A stretch of 64,000 bases of DNA, from NCBI GenBank assembly GCA_964601515.1, contig CAZRNU010000001.1:1-64000 (forward strand), given 5' to 3'. Below, piece by piece: positions 36,579 through 45,500 of the stretch. A model generated the notes under the pieces. The model saw nothing but the letters and a program-made list of their open reading frames with translations, ran no database searches and was not told the origin of the DNA. The stretch is from PWND01 sp964601515. Its GTDB lineage: Bacteria > Bacteroidota > Bacteroidia > Bacteroidales > UBA7960. Both the position numbers and the translations under genes were made by a program. Within the stretch, counting starts at the first letter, position 1, and each line of letters opens with the position of its first letter.

Positions 36579-38318
36579 ATGAAGAAAGCAACTAATTATT
36601 TGATTTGTTTTGCCTTAACTCTTTCTGTTTTTTCAACAGGAGTTTTGTATTCTCAGGAAGTTTCTGTAAGAGCGGAAGATGGTGAACTTAAAGGTTTTGG
36701 TGAGTTCAGCGAAGGAGAGAAACATGGTATTTGGAAATACTATAATCAGGATGAGGTTTTGCGCGAAACAGGTAATTATGAATATGGAGTTAGAACTGAG
36801 GAATGGACTTTCTATAATTCTGAAGGAGTTAAATCACATACAATAAATTATTCAAATAATGTTTTTACTTCATTCTATGATTCCGGAATTACAGAAAAAA
36901 GCGGAAGAATAGTTGATGGTGCCAAGCAAGGTTTATGGAAATATTATTATTCCGACGGAGAAAAACAAATGGAAGGTGATTTTAAAGATGGTGAAAAAAC
37001 CGGCGTTTGGAAGTATTGGTCAAATATTGGATTATTAAGCTTTACAATAAATCAGGCGACAGGAATACATACTTATTATTATCACGATGGAACCAAAAGC
37101 GAAGAAGGGGTTAAAGTTGATAATGTAAAAACCGGAAAATGGGCTTATTGGTATCTAAACGGAAATAAATGGTCGGAAGGAAATTATAAAAATGGTGAAA
37201 AAACCGGCCTCTGGGAATACTGGTACGACGATGGAGTAAAATGGGCTGAAGTGCAAATTGAAGAAGGAACTTCAAAAAGCTGGTACCCCGATGGAAAAAT
37301 TGAAAAAACAGGCAGCGTTAAAAATTCATTAATGCATGGACTTTGGACTTTCTATTATGAAAATGGAAATATTAAAGAAAAATCAAACTATGTTGCTGGA
37401 AAGAAGCAAGGTGAAAGTGAACAGTTTTATGAAAGTGGTAAAATAGAATTCAAAGGAGTATATTTTGAAGGCCGCCTTAATGGATATGCATACTGGTGGT
37501 ATGAAAATGAAAATCCTGAAATGGAAGGAGGTCTGAAGAATGACCTACAAGACAGTACCTGGGTTTTTTATCAAAGAAACGGGATAAAAGCCAGTACAGG
37601 AAATTTTAAAGAAGGAGTGCAGCATGGTAAGTGGGTATATTTTTATTTTACCGGAGAAAAGCTTAGAGAAGGAAGCTTTGTTGAAGGCAAAAGACAGGGT
37701 TTATGGACAACATATTACGAAGATGGAAAGAAAAGCCACGAAGGACATTTTCTCGATGGGAAAGAAAATGGTGTGTGGGAAAGCTGGTATGAAAACGGCA
37801 GAATGAAAGACCGCGGAACTTTTTCTATGGGCGTTATGGATGCATTATGGGAAGGCTGGTACGAAGATGGAAAGAAAAGATATTTAGTTAACTATGTAGT
37901 AAAAGAAATTGACGGAGAACGTCAAAGTTTAAGACACGGATTGTCGCAACATTGGTATGAAAACGGCAATATGCGCTCCAAAGGCGACTTTGCCGAAGGT
38001 CTTGAAAATGGTTTTTGGAAACAATGGTATGCCAATAATAAACTTATGGAAGAAGGCCCTTATGTGAATGGCAAAAAACAAGGCGACTGGTATTTTTATG
38101 ACGATGCGGGCTGGAAAATTCGTCAACAACAGTTTATTGATAACAAACCTGAAGGGCATTTTATCGTTTTCTACAAGCATGGAGTGAAAAAACAGGAAGG
38201 ATACTATCGCAATAGCGAAAAGCACGGGAATTGGGCAACATGGGATCCTGATGGAAAGTTGTTGCAAAAAATGAAGTTCAAAAACGGAAGATTGGTTAAG
38301 GAGAAAACCTATAATTAG
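36579..38318 (+). CDS. Secreted MORN-repeat (YwqK-like) protein
   Basis: 579 residues from ATG 36579, which starts directly before a signal peptide (hydrophobic core then L-Y-S-Q-E). The frame extends 19 residues upstream without signal-peptide character. The mature protein is almost wholly made of more than 20 MORN-type repeats of about 22-24 residues with the pattern G-x-W-x-Y-Y-x-x-x-G-x-K-x-x-E-G. Databases often label such repeats as YwqK-family antitoxin; no toxin is next to it and the signal peptide argues against that role. The repeats may form an extended beta structure binding lipid, protein or glycan in the periplasm or outer membrane. Function unknown. Confidence 0.85.
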   Translation: MKKATNYLICFALTLSVFSTGVLYSQEVSVRAEDGELKGFGEFSEGEKHGIWKYYNQDEVLRETGNYEYGVRTEEWTFYNSEGVKSHTINYSNNVFTSFYDSGITEKSGRIVDGAKQGLWKYYYSDGEKQMEGDFKDGEKTGVWKYWSNIGLLSFTINQATGIHTYYYHDGTKSEEGVKVDNVKTGKWAYWYLNGNKWSEGNYKNGEKTGLWEYWYDDGVKWAEVQIEEGTSKSWYPDGKIEKTGSVKNSLMHGLWTFYYENGNIKEKSNYVAGKKQGESEQFYESGKIEFKGVYFEGRLNGYAYWWYENENPEMEGGLKNDLQDSTWVFYQRNGIKASTGNFKEGVQHGKWVYFYFTGEKLREGSFVEGKRQGLWTTYYEDGKKSHEGHFLDGKENGVWESWYENGRMKDRGTFSMGVMDALWEGWYEDGKKRYLVNYVVKEIDGERQSLRHGLSQHWYENGNMRSKGDFAEGLENGFWKQWYANNKLMEEGPYVNGKKQGDWYFYDDAGWKIRQQQFIDNKPEGHFIVFYKHGVKKQEGYYRNSEKHGNWATWDPDGKLLQKMKFKNGRLVKEKTYN

Positions 38319-38340
38319 GCTAAAAATTTTTTTAAGCCTC

Positions 38341-38373
38341 ATTCCAACCATTCTGTTATATATTACGTCTTAT
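38341..38373 (+). promoter_or_regulatory. Putative ECF sigma promoter upstream of the lipoprotein-sigma-anti-sigma operon
   Basis: ATTCCAACC (38341-38349), a 16-nt spacer and CGTCTTAT (38366-38373). The AAC-type -35 and CGTC-type -10 are typical of ECF sigma promoters, and the same two boxes with the same spacing recur at 40853-40885. The first gene starts 24 nt after the -10 box. Confidence 0.75.
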
Positions 38374-38397
38374 AAATGAATTATAATTGGTTGAGGC

Positions 38398-39117
38398 ATG
38401 AAACGGTCCATTATCCTACTACTAATAACAATTATCTTCTTCTACTCTTGTAAAAAAGACGAACTTACTTTGCCTTCTCCGGTTCTATTTAAATTCGGAA
38501 TGGTTTCGGCATATAATGATAGCGAAGCAAAAAATTATCATTATTATCAAAACGCGTATTCTCCTTATTTTTTAATTGAAAGTGGAGTGTTTGTTGTTGA
38601 TGCTATTGAGTTTGATGGAAAAAGAGAAGAAGGCAAGGATATTTACTTCATTTCAGATTTTTCCGAGCCGGTTGTTGCCGCATTATCAGACCAGAAAACA
38701 AACTTTGATGTTGAGTTTGATATACCACAAGGTGTTTATAAAAAAATAGACATAGTTTTTCACATAAATAATTCTGAAAATATTCCGCTTATTCTTGAAG
38801 GTGTTTATAAAGGTGGAAATATTGAAAAGAAAATACGTTTCGAATATAATCATTCTGAGCAAATTTCTGTAAGAGCTTCAAACAAACAAGAAGGTCAGAA
38901 TAACATTATCCTTAGAAAAGATAAACAATCGATTGCATTTGCAATTGTTGATGCTGATTATATTTTTAGATTTATAGGTGTAGGACAAATACTTAATGCC
39001 CAAACATCTATTATTGATGGAGAACCTTTTGTTATAATTAACTCTCAAAACAATATAGACATTTACAATAATGTTGCATCAAGACTAAATAAGAGCATTA
39101 CTGTGGTTTTTGAATAA
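38398..39117 (+). CDS. Putative lipoprotein, first gene of the ECF sigma operon
   Basis: 239 residues with a lipoprotein signal (Cys18 in F-Y-S-C-K-K-D). The mature part is rich in beta strands and includes F-D-I-P-Q-G-V-Y-K-K-I-D-I-V-F near residue 117, which resembles in pattern the strand motif of DUF4382 proteins such as the one at 40946; direct homology is uncertain. It lies 5 nt before the sigma gene and behind an ECF-type promoter, so it is probably part of the sigma regulon. It may be the surface or periplasmic effector or sensor of that system. Family not recognised. Confidence 0.65.
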   Translation: MKRSIILLLITIIFFYSCKKDELTLPSPVLFKFGMVSAYNDSEAKNYHYYQNAYSPYFLIESGVFVVDAIEFDGKREEGKDIYFISDFSEPVVAALSDQKTNFDVEFDIPQGVYKKIDIVFHINNSENIPLILEGVYKGGNIEKKIRFEYNHSEQISVRASNKQEGQNNIILRKDKQSIAFAIVDADYIFRFIGVGQILNAQTSIIDGEPFVIINSQNNIDIYNNVASRLNKSITVVFE

Positions 39118-39122
39118 ATCTT

Positions 39123-39677
39123 ATGAGCATAGAGATATATAGCGATGAAGATTTGATTGTTGGATGCCGTAAAAGTAAAAGACTTTATCAGGAAATCCTT
39201 TACCGTAGGTATGCAAAAAAAATGTATGGCGTATGTTTGAGTTACGCAGGAGATAGAGATTTTGCCATGGATATTTTACAAGAGAGCTTTATAAAAGTAT
39301 TTAACAAAATAGATTACTTCAAAAATGAAGGCTCTCTTGAGGGATTGATTAGAATTATTGTTGTTAATACAGCCATTGACTTGATTACGCAAAGAAAAAA
39401 TATTAATATGCATCTCAAAGAAGAAGTTTTAGAGAATCAGGGATATAACGATAATAATTTATTGCCAAGATTACAACTTCAAGAGTTGGTTGAGTTTATA
39501 AAAAAACTACCAGAGGGAGCAAGATTGATTTTTAATCTTTTTGCTATGGAAGGCTATACTCACAAGGAAATTGCAAAAGAATTACAAATATCTGAAGGAA
39601 CATCCAAATCTCAATACAACAGAGCTAAAGGGTTGTTAATAAACTGGTTGGCCGATTTATATGAAAGAAGAGAATAA
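39123..39677 (+). CDS. ECF-type RNA polymerase sigma factor
   Basis: 184 residues with the two ECF domains: sigma-70 region 2 (about 10-85, with D-I-L-Q-E-S-F-I-K-V-F) and region 4 (about 115-175, with L-P-E-G-A-R-L-I-F-N-L and the helix-turn-helix G-Y-T-H-K-E-I-A-K-E-L-x-I-S-E-G-T). It directs RNA polymerase to a small regulon. The next gene, a membrane protein with anti-sigma-like position, overlaps its end by 17 nt. The two AACC/CGTCT-type sites at 38341 and 40853 are its likely targets, which would make it autoregulated. Confidence 0.93.
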   Translation: MSIEIYSDEDLIVGCRKSKRLYQEILYRRYAKKMYGVCLSYAGDRDFAMDILQESFIKVFNKIDYFKNEGSLEGLIRIIVVNTAIDLITQRKNINMHLKEEVLENQGYNDNNLLPRLQLQELVEFIKKLPEGARLIFNLFAMEGYTHKEIAKELQISEGTSKSQYNRAKGLLINWLADLYERRE

Positions 39678-40848
39678 CATAGAGCAATGGTATAAGTCAA
39701 TTGTTGACAGCAATGATGAGTTTCCTCCTGATGAAGTTTGGACTTCTGTTCAGGACGAATTGGATATAAGCATTGTTTGGCCCAAAATTACTGAAGCTTT
39801 AGATGTTCAGAAGAGAAAAAGTAAGGTGTTCTATATTGGTATAGCAGCATCAATAGCTATTCTTATTGGTATTAGCGGAATTATATTTTATTTTGCAAAC
39901 AAATCATCTATAGATAATGACGTAAATGTGTCTGAAAACATTGATACTGCTAGAGAATTTGAAAATATTATTATTTCAACACCTAAGGCCTATCAGTCAG
40001 AAATTGTAATAATCGACAAAGAAGAGTATAACGAGCCCGAATCTGTTAATATTGCTAAATTGCCGGCTAATACAGAGGCTGTTATAATTGAGCCTAAGCA
40101 GAATGTTGAGGAATTTATTGTAGAGCCAATTTTATTAGCTAATAATTCAATTGAAATAAGTAATCAAAGCATTATAGAAATAGGTAGTCAGTCTAATAAT
40201 CAGTCATTGCAAAATATGATAGGTGATAAGAAAAGCAAAAGTGCTTTTTCGGATTTATATGTTGGGATAACAGGACAATTTGCAAATACCTGGATGTTAA
40301 ACAATAAAACATATACAGGACTTAAAAGCGATGAACTTACAACAACAAATCTTTCGTTTGGAAAAAATTTTGGAGTTTTATTAGGAACCAATATTTCTGA
40401 TAACATTACAATTAACACCAATTTGTTTTGGCAAAATGAACAGAAGCAGAGTTACAATGAGTATATAAATGGCAGGTATGTTTCAAACACAATAACGCTC
40501 GATTATTATTCTATCTTATTGCAATTGAATTATACTATAAAACATAATACCAGCAAACACAATCTCTCCTTAGGTGCTTTTACAGATATTAAGAAAGAAG
40601 CATATCAGGATGTTGACGGCATACTTAAAGACGTAAAAAATGAATATAGCAATTTTGATTATGGAATTTTGCTTGGATATGAATATCCAATAAAAATCAC
40701 TCCTAATCTGCAATTTAATCCCGGCATAGCCGGCAGGATAGGCTTTAATAACATTTTCTCCGGGAATGATATTATTCCTGACTATCTCAACAAAACCCAC
40801 AACGCTTCTTTAAATCTCACATTCTCGCTGATTTATTCCGTATTTTAA
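39661..40848 (+). CDS. Putative anti-sigma protein fused to an outer-membrane-type beta domain
   Basis: 395 residues. A cytoplasmic N-terminus of about 55 residues (W-Y-K-S-I-V-D ... P-P-D-E-V-W) precedes one transmembrane helix (about 57-78). After a low-complexity linker (about 80-190), the C-terminal half (about 195-395) has alternating strands ending in an aromatic residue (V-F), like a PorT-type small outer-membrane barrel. The overlap with the sigma gene and the N-terminal plan support an anti-sigma role. A barrel behind an inner-membrane helix is topologically odd: either the domain is a periplasmic beta fold, or the protein spans both membranes. Anti-sigma function is inferred from context. 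Confidence 0.7.
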   Translation: MKEENNIEQWYKSIVDSNDEFPPDEVWTSVQDELDISIVWPKITEALDVQKRKSKVFYIGIAASIAILIGISGIIFYFANKSSIDNDVNVSENIDTAREFENIIISTPKAYQSEIVIIDKEEYNEPESVNIAKLPANTEAVIIEPKQNVEEFIVEPILLANNSIEISNQSIIEIGSQSNNQSLQNMIGDKKSKSAFSDLYVGITGQFANTWMLNNKTYTGLKSDELTTTNLSFGKNFGVLLGTNISDNITINTNLFWQNEQKQSYNEYINGRYVSNTITLDYYSILLQLNYTIKHNTSKHNLSLGAFTDIKKEAYQDVDGILKDVKNEYSNFDYGILLGYEYPIKITPNLQFNPGIAGRIGFNNIFSGNDIIPDYLNKTHNASLNLTFSLIYSVF

Positions 40849-40852
40849 ACAA

Positions 40853-40885
40853 ATTCCAACCTTTTTATAATTTATTTCGTCTTAT
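40853..40885 (+). promoter_or_regulatory. Putative ECF sigma promoter upstream of the DUF4382 lipoprotein gene
   Basis: ATTCCAACC (40853-40861), a 16-nt spacer and CGTCTTAT (40878-40885), identical in both boxes and spacing to the site at 38341. It begins 5 nt after the previous stop and lies 60 nt before ATG 40946. Confidence 0.75.
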
Positions 40886-40945
40886 GGGTAAGACAACCAT
40901 TTAGGATTGTTGAAACAGAATTTATCAAATTTAAATACTAAAATT

Positions 40946-41842
40946 ATGAAACGGATATTATTGATAATGGCAATGCTGGTAACGGTAGCCATTATGTTCG
41001 CAGGATGCGATAAAGACACAAACACCGGAACTCTTAAACTTTCAATCACTGATTCACCTATTGATTCAGATGGAATTACAGGTGTGTTTATTACAGTAAC
41101 AGAAATTCAATATCATTCAAACAGAGGAGCAAATGATTGGCAGATTTTTGAAGATTTTGAAGGACCGCAAACGTACAATTTACTAGACCTTACAAGAGGA
41201 GAATCATCACTTCTCGGAAATTTAGAACTCGAAGCCGGAACATACACTCAATTGAGGTTTATTCTTGATGCTCCTGAATATGGAATGGGAACTCCTTCAA
41301 ATCCGGGATGTTATTTAGAGTTTGAAAATGGCAATACTGAACCTTTATTTGTTCCAAGTGGTAGTCAATCAGGATTTAAGGGTGTTGGCGCATTTACAGT
41401 TCCTCTAAATGGTGAAGTAGAAGTAACAGCAGATTTTGATGTTCGCAAGTCTGTTGTACACGCGGGTAATTCAGGAATGTACATTTTAAAACCAACAATC
41501 AGACTCATTGTTAATGATCAGGCAGGGAAAATTTGTGGAGGCGTAACTCAGATCCCTGAAGGTGCTCAAATAGCTATTTATGCTTATTCAGAAGGGGTAT
41601 ATTCTTCTGATGAGGCTAACGATCCGGAAGTTGAGATGCCTCGCTTCCCAAATGCTATTAGCAGCGATGTAGTTGATGAAGAAGGGAATTATTGTATAGC
41701 ATATCTTGCCCCTGTAACATATGATTTGGTTGTGGTAAAATTAATTGACGGAGAATTTGTAGAAGTTCTTGGAATTGTTTCAGATGTTGTTGTTGAAAGC
41801 AAAAAAACAACAACCGTAAATATTAATATTGACGAATTATAA
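40946..41842 (+). CDS. DUF4382 lipoprotein
   Basis: 298 residues from ATG 40946, which starts the lipoprotein signal (Cys21 in F-A-G-C-D-K-D); 13 in-frame residues upstream lack family character. The mature protein begins with the DUF4382 signature G-T-L-K-L-S-I-T-D-S-P-I-D, followed by V-F-I-T-V-T-E-I-Q and G-x-Y-T-Q-L-R-F near residue 108. The C-terminal part, after about residue 195, looks like a carboxypeptidase-regulatory or prealbumin-like beta sandwich. Function unknown; family members are outer-membrane or surface lipoproteins. It has its own copy of the ECF-type promoter. It converges with the mscS-like gene, 3 nt apart. Confidence 0.85.
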   Translation: MKRILLIMAMLVTVAIMFAGCDKDTNTGTLKLSITDSPIDSDGITGVFITVTEIQYHSNRGANDWQIFEDFEGPQTYNLLDLTRGESSLLGNLELEAGTYTQLRFILDAPEYGMGTPSNPGCYLEFENGNTEPLFVPSGSQSGFKGVGAFTVPLNGEVEVTADFDVRKSVVHAGNSGMYILKPTIRLIVNDQAGKICGGVTQIPEGAQIAIYAYSEGVYSSDEANDPEVEMPRFPNAISSDVVDEEGNYCIAYLAPVTYDLVVVKLIDGEFVEVLGIVSDVVVESKKTTTVNINIDEL

Positions 41843-41845
41843 CAT

Positions 41846-42559
41846 TTAACTCGGAAAATTCTCTGAACAGAATTCTTTTAAATATCTTTTTAAATTGTTA
41901 GAATGTTCATCTGAAAATGTCACAAACCGTATTTCTATCGTTAATTGATTGTTGTTTTTAGAAGAAATAATTATTTCCGGATTGCGACTGTAGATTACCC
42001 AGGGCGTTGAATTAATCGCCCGGGTAATCTTCGTTTTTATTTCGGAATGATTGTAATTGCCCGGTATTTCTATAGTTATTGAAGCAAATTTATTTACACT
42101 CTCCTTTTTCGGACGAACAAGCACCTGATTAGCAAGCTTAGAATATGGAATTTTTATAATTTCTCCACTTGAAGTTTCGAGCTCAAGAGAAAGATATCCT
42201 ATCTTTTTAATCATACCCTCTGAAAAATTAGTTTTTAAGTACTGGCCGTTCTCAAAGGCATTTTCTGACTTTAAAATCATGCCGGAAATCAAATCTCTTA
42301 TTATATACCAACCAATTGCTAAGCAGAGTATTAATCCCATCACAGTAAGTAATGATGGCATAAATGAATGTTCTTCAAATAAAACAAAAGCTGCCCAAAA
42401 GAGAAACAAAGCCCAAAGCGAAAACTCTACAACAGGAATAACCCTGATAATAGTTTTATGTAATAGCGTTCCTTTTATAGCGATTCCGGTGAAATAAATA
42501 ATTACCCTCATTGCAATGAAAAGAACGATACCAAGAAAAACAACGACTAACAACTTCAT
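41846..42559 (-). CDS. Small MscS-family mechanosensitive channel
   Basis: 237 residues. Three predicted transmembrane helices (about 2-25, 43-63, 70-92), the third leading into the MscS beta domain (G-M-I-K-K-I-G-Y-L-S-L-E-L near 119, I-P-Y-S-K-L-A-N near 143, as in the usual I-P-N-S motif) and a short alpha/beta C-terminus. It would release solutes on hypo-osmotic shock. The pore helix is poorer in Gly/Ala than E. coli MscS. The start codon overlaps the stop of the upstream cotransporter gene (ATGA at 42556-42559), so the two are translationally coupled, implying linked roles in volume or osmotic control. Confidence 0.85.
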   Translation of the reverse strand: MKLLVVVFLGIVLFIAMRVIIYFTGIAIKGTLLHKTIIRVIPVVEFSLWALFLFWAAFVLFEEHSFMPSLLTVMGLILCLAIGWYIIRDLISGMILKSENAFENGQYLKTNFSEGMIKKIGYLSLELETSSGEIIKIPYSKLANQVLVRPKKESVNKFASITIEIPGNYNHSEIKTKITRAINSTPWVIYSRNPEIIISSKNNNQLTIEIRFVTFSDEHSNNLKRYLKEFCSENFPS

Positions 42560-45500
42560 AATAATTTCATGTTTTGAAACTTCTCAATAATATGATGTTC
42601 TATGACAGGATTGATAGAATAAATTCCGTTAAATTTTTCGAAGATTACCCCCCATCTAATAAGGCTATTCCAATTCTCAAATATTATATCTTCGTTAGTT
42701 TGTAATATAGATGCAATGTTAGTAAATGAAAATCTTCTCTGTAGTAATAATTGCAATAAAATGAATTTTTGATCCTGATTTAAATTGTCTATAACTAAAA
42801 GGTCAGCATTTTTTGGGTAGTGCATATAAATAGTTTTGCCATTTACCTTTTCTATGCACGACAACCATCCCTGAATTGCAGCCCCCGGATTTCCGTAAGA
42901 CAAATTGAATAATTTATTAAACAGTTTTGCATAATCCCACTCAGTAAATTGTCTTTCTTCTTTATTGCCGACAGTAAATTTTAGCCCGCTAGCCCTGTGT
43001 CTTAACATTATCGTTTCTTTAAGTTGCTTGGAATCAAACGGGTGACATTCAATATTGCATAAAGAATAGGCAGATAAAGATGTTTGTTGCTCAATAATCT
43101 TATAAGCATAACTATTTACATTAACCATAAACAGCACGTTTTTACCAACTTTGTTTATAAGCAACTCAATATACCTTATAACTGCATCTCCTCCCGGCTT
43201 TCTTTCCCACCATAGCCCAAGGTCGTTAATCACTACAACTTTTTTACCGCCTTCTTTTAGCGTTTCTATTAGATATTTTTCGTCTGTTTCAAAAGCTTTT
43301 GCCAACTCACTTATGAACAGTTCCGGATCGCATGTTGGTTCTTTGGGGGCTCTTAAAAATGCAGAGTTTTCATTTTTAAAATGTCTACGTGCTAAGAGTT
43401 TTGACAAACTAGATTTTCCTGAGGAGCGCTTTCCAGTGATTAAAATTATACCCGAAGACCCCTTGAAAAATCTATTAATTCCATCTTCTCCGGTTTTAAT
43501 CTCTTCTTTCATCCCAACCCAAAAATCCTCTCCAATACCCGAAAACCCGGAGAATAAGTTCGTATAATAAAAAGGAAGAGTTTTCATTACCTCTTTCGAA
43601 GGCGATAAGCTTGAAATTAATGAATGAATTTTTTCGTAATTATTTATTGATGCAGGTGCTTCATCTTCAAGTTTTTCTGTCCACAGTATTCCTTCACTTC
43701 TAGTATAAAGTAATTTTACAAGCTGTTTCTGCCCTATATTATTAATCCGGTCAATTAAATTTCTTATTCTTTTTGATCGCTTTTTGCTTTCTGCTTCTTG
43801 TATCTTTTTCTTTAGTGACCTTGAAGTTTGAATAATAACTGACGATGATAGAGGTTCAAATGATTTTTTTAGTCCTATGTTAAGATTGCTTTCAAGTCCT
43901 TTTATAATAAATAATATCTTTTGCTCTTCTGCTTCAAGTGTTTTAATATATTCTTCAAGAACACCCTTTAAGTTTATCTTTGTTGCATTATCTTCTTCAA
44001 TAATAGTTTCCTTATTAGCCTGAATATTGAAATTTGCCAGCCGTATTACATCTTTCAGGTTTGCAACAGCTTCACTTAGATTTTCTGATGCACTCCTGCT
44101 TTTTGTTTTTACAAAGTCAATAAACTCATTGCTTATATAAAACTCAACTGTTTTTCTTATGCCAAGTACATAAGTTTCAGATTCGTTAAGTTTTTGAAGA
44201 TCTTTTGGTTCAGCAATATTTAATCCGCTAATCTCCATCGATTCAGGCAGCTCTTTTATTGCGTTAAATATTTCATTATAAAGATTTTGGTAATAAGTTT
44301 CAATTGTGGGTGTTTTTATCTGACTGTATTCTATATATGGAAATTCCTTATTCTTTGATGGTTTTGAATTAATAAATTTCTGAGCTTGCTCTCTTAGAGT
44401 AGAAATATTGTTTAAAATGGTATAATCAATATAGTTGTCAAGCTCATTGTTGTATTTCAGAATTTTTGAGGCAATTCTAGAATTTAATGATAGGAACAGA
44501 TAGTCAAGATATCCCTTGTTTATTGAAGTCTTTAATCCTTTTCTCCAAGATTCTGGGAAAGAATCAATTTTTGCTCTTAACTTAGGCTCATGTTTGAACG
44601 CCTTTTTGTATTTCCTACTAAAAAATGAACTTTTTTGTCCTTCAATTATAAAGCTTAAATTATCAATATCTTTCAATAACTCATCAAACAACTCGTGCGA
44701 AGCAATCTGATAAAATCTTTTAGATTTTTCTTCAAACTCTTCAAGACTAAACTTGATTTTTTGTCTCTCCATCTGAAGAATAGAGGATGCGCTTGACTCT
44801 TCCTCGTTTCTCAATTTTCCTATTAGCTCATGCACATTATTATATATTTTTCGCAAATGTGAAAAAGTTGAGAATGAATGTTGTATGTATGTCTCTTGAA
44901 GTTTCTGCAAAAACGTAAGTCTGTTATAATATAGCAGGTACCTTGCAGTGTTATAAAATCTTACTTTCTTTCTTTTTTTATTATCGAGCTTAACTATTAT
45001 GGAATTAGGCAACCCGGTAGTAATTTTGTTCAATTCATTAATATACTCTTGTATGCTTTTATTTAAAAACACTTTCTCTTTTTCAATGATATCATCAGAG
45101 TATTTTAAAAACTGTTTCTTAGAATGAAATGCAAAATCATTTAAACTGTTTAGGAATGCTTTGTTTTTGTCTTCTACATCCTGAATATGGATATCCCTTT
45201 CGAGAGATGATAATGTTTTTTGAATAACGTTATTAAGTTCTTTGGAAAATTGTATGTACAACTTCTGAATGTTGAAATACCCATCCTGAATATACTTATT
45301 GGATATTTGGTCTGTAAGTTTTGTAATGTTAAATATCTGATTAGAAATAATTTCTCTTGATGGAATTTTGATTCTTCCTATCAGGCTTTCCGGATAGCCT
45401 TCCGGAATCTTTCCTGCTGCTATTTCATCCTGAGTGGCCGATAAATGGTGAGATATTGAAACTTCGTCAAAGCTGTTAGATGCCTTTATTATCACACAAG

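Noticed and set aside
36579..38318. YwqK-type antitoxin of a toxin-antitoxin pair
   Set aside because: The protein has a signal peptide, is made of more than 20 repeats and has no adjacent toxin-like gene.
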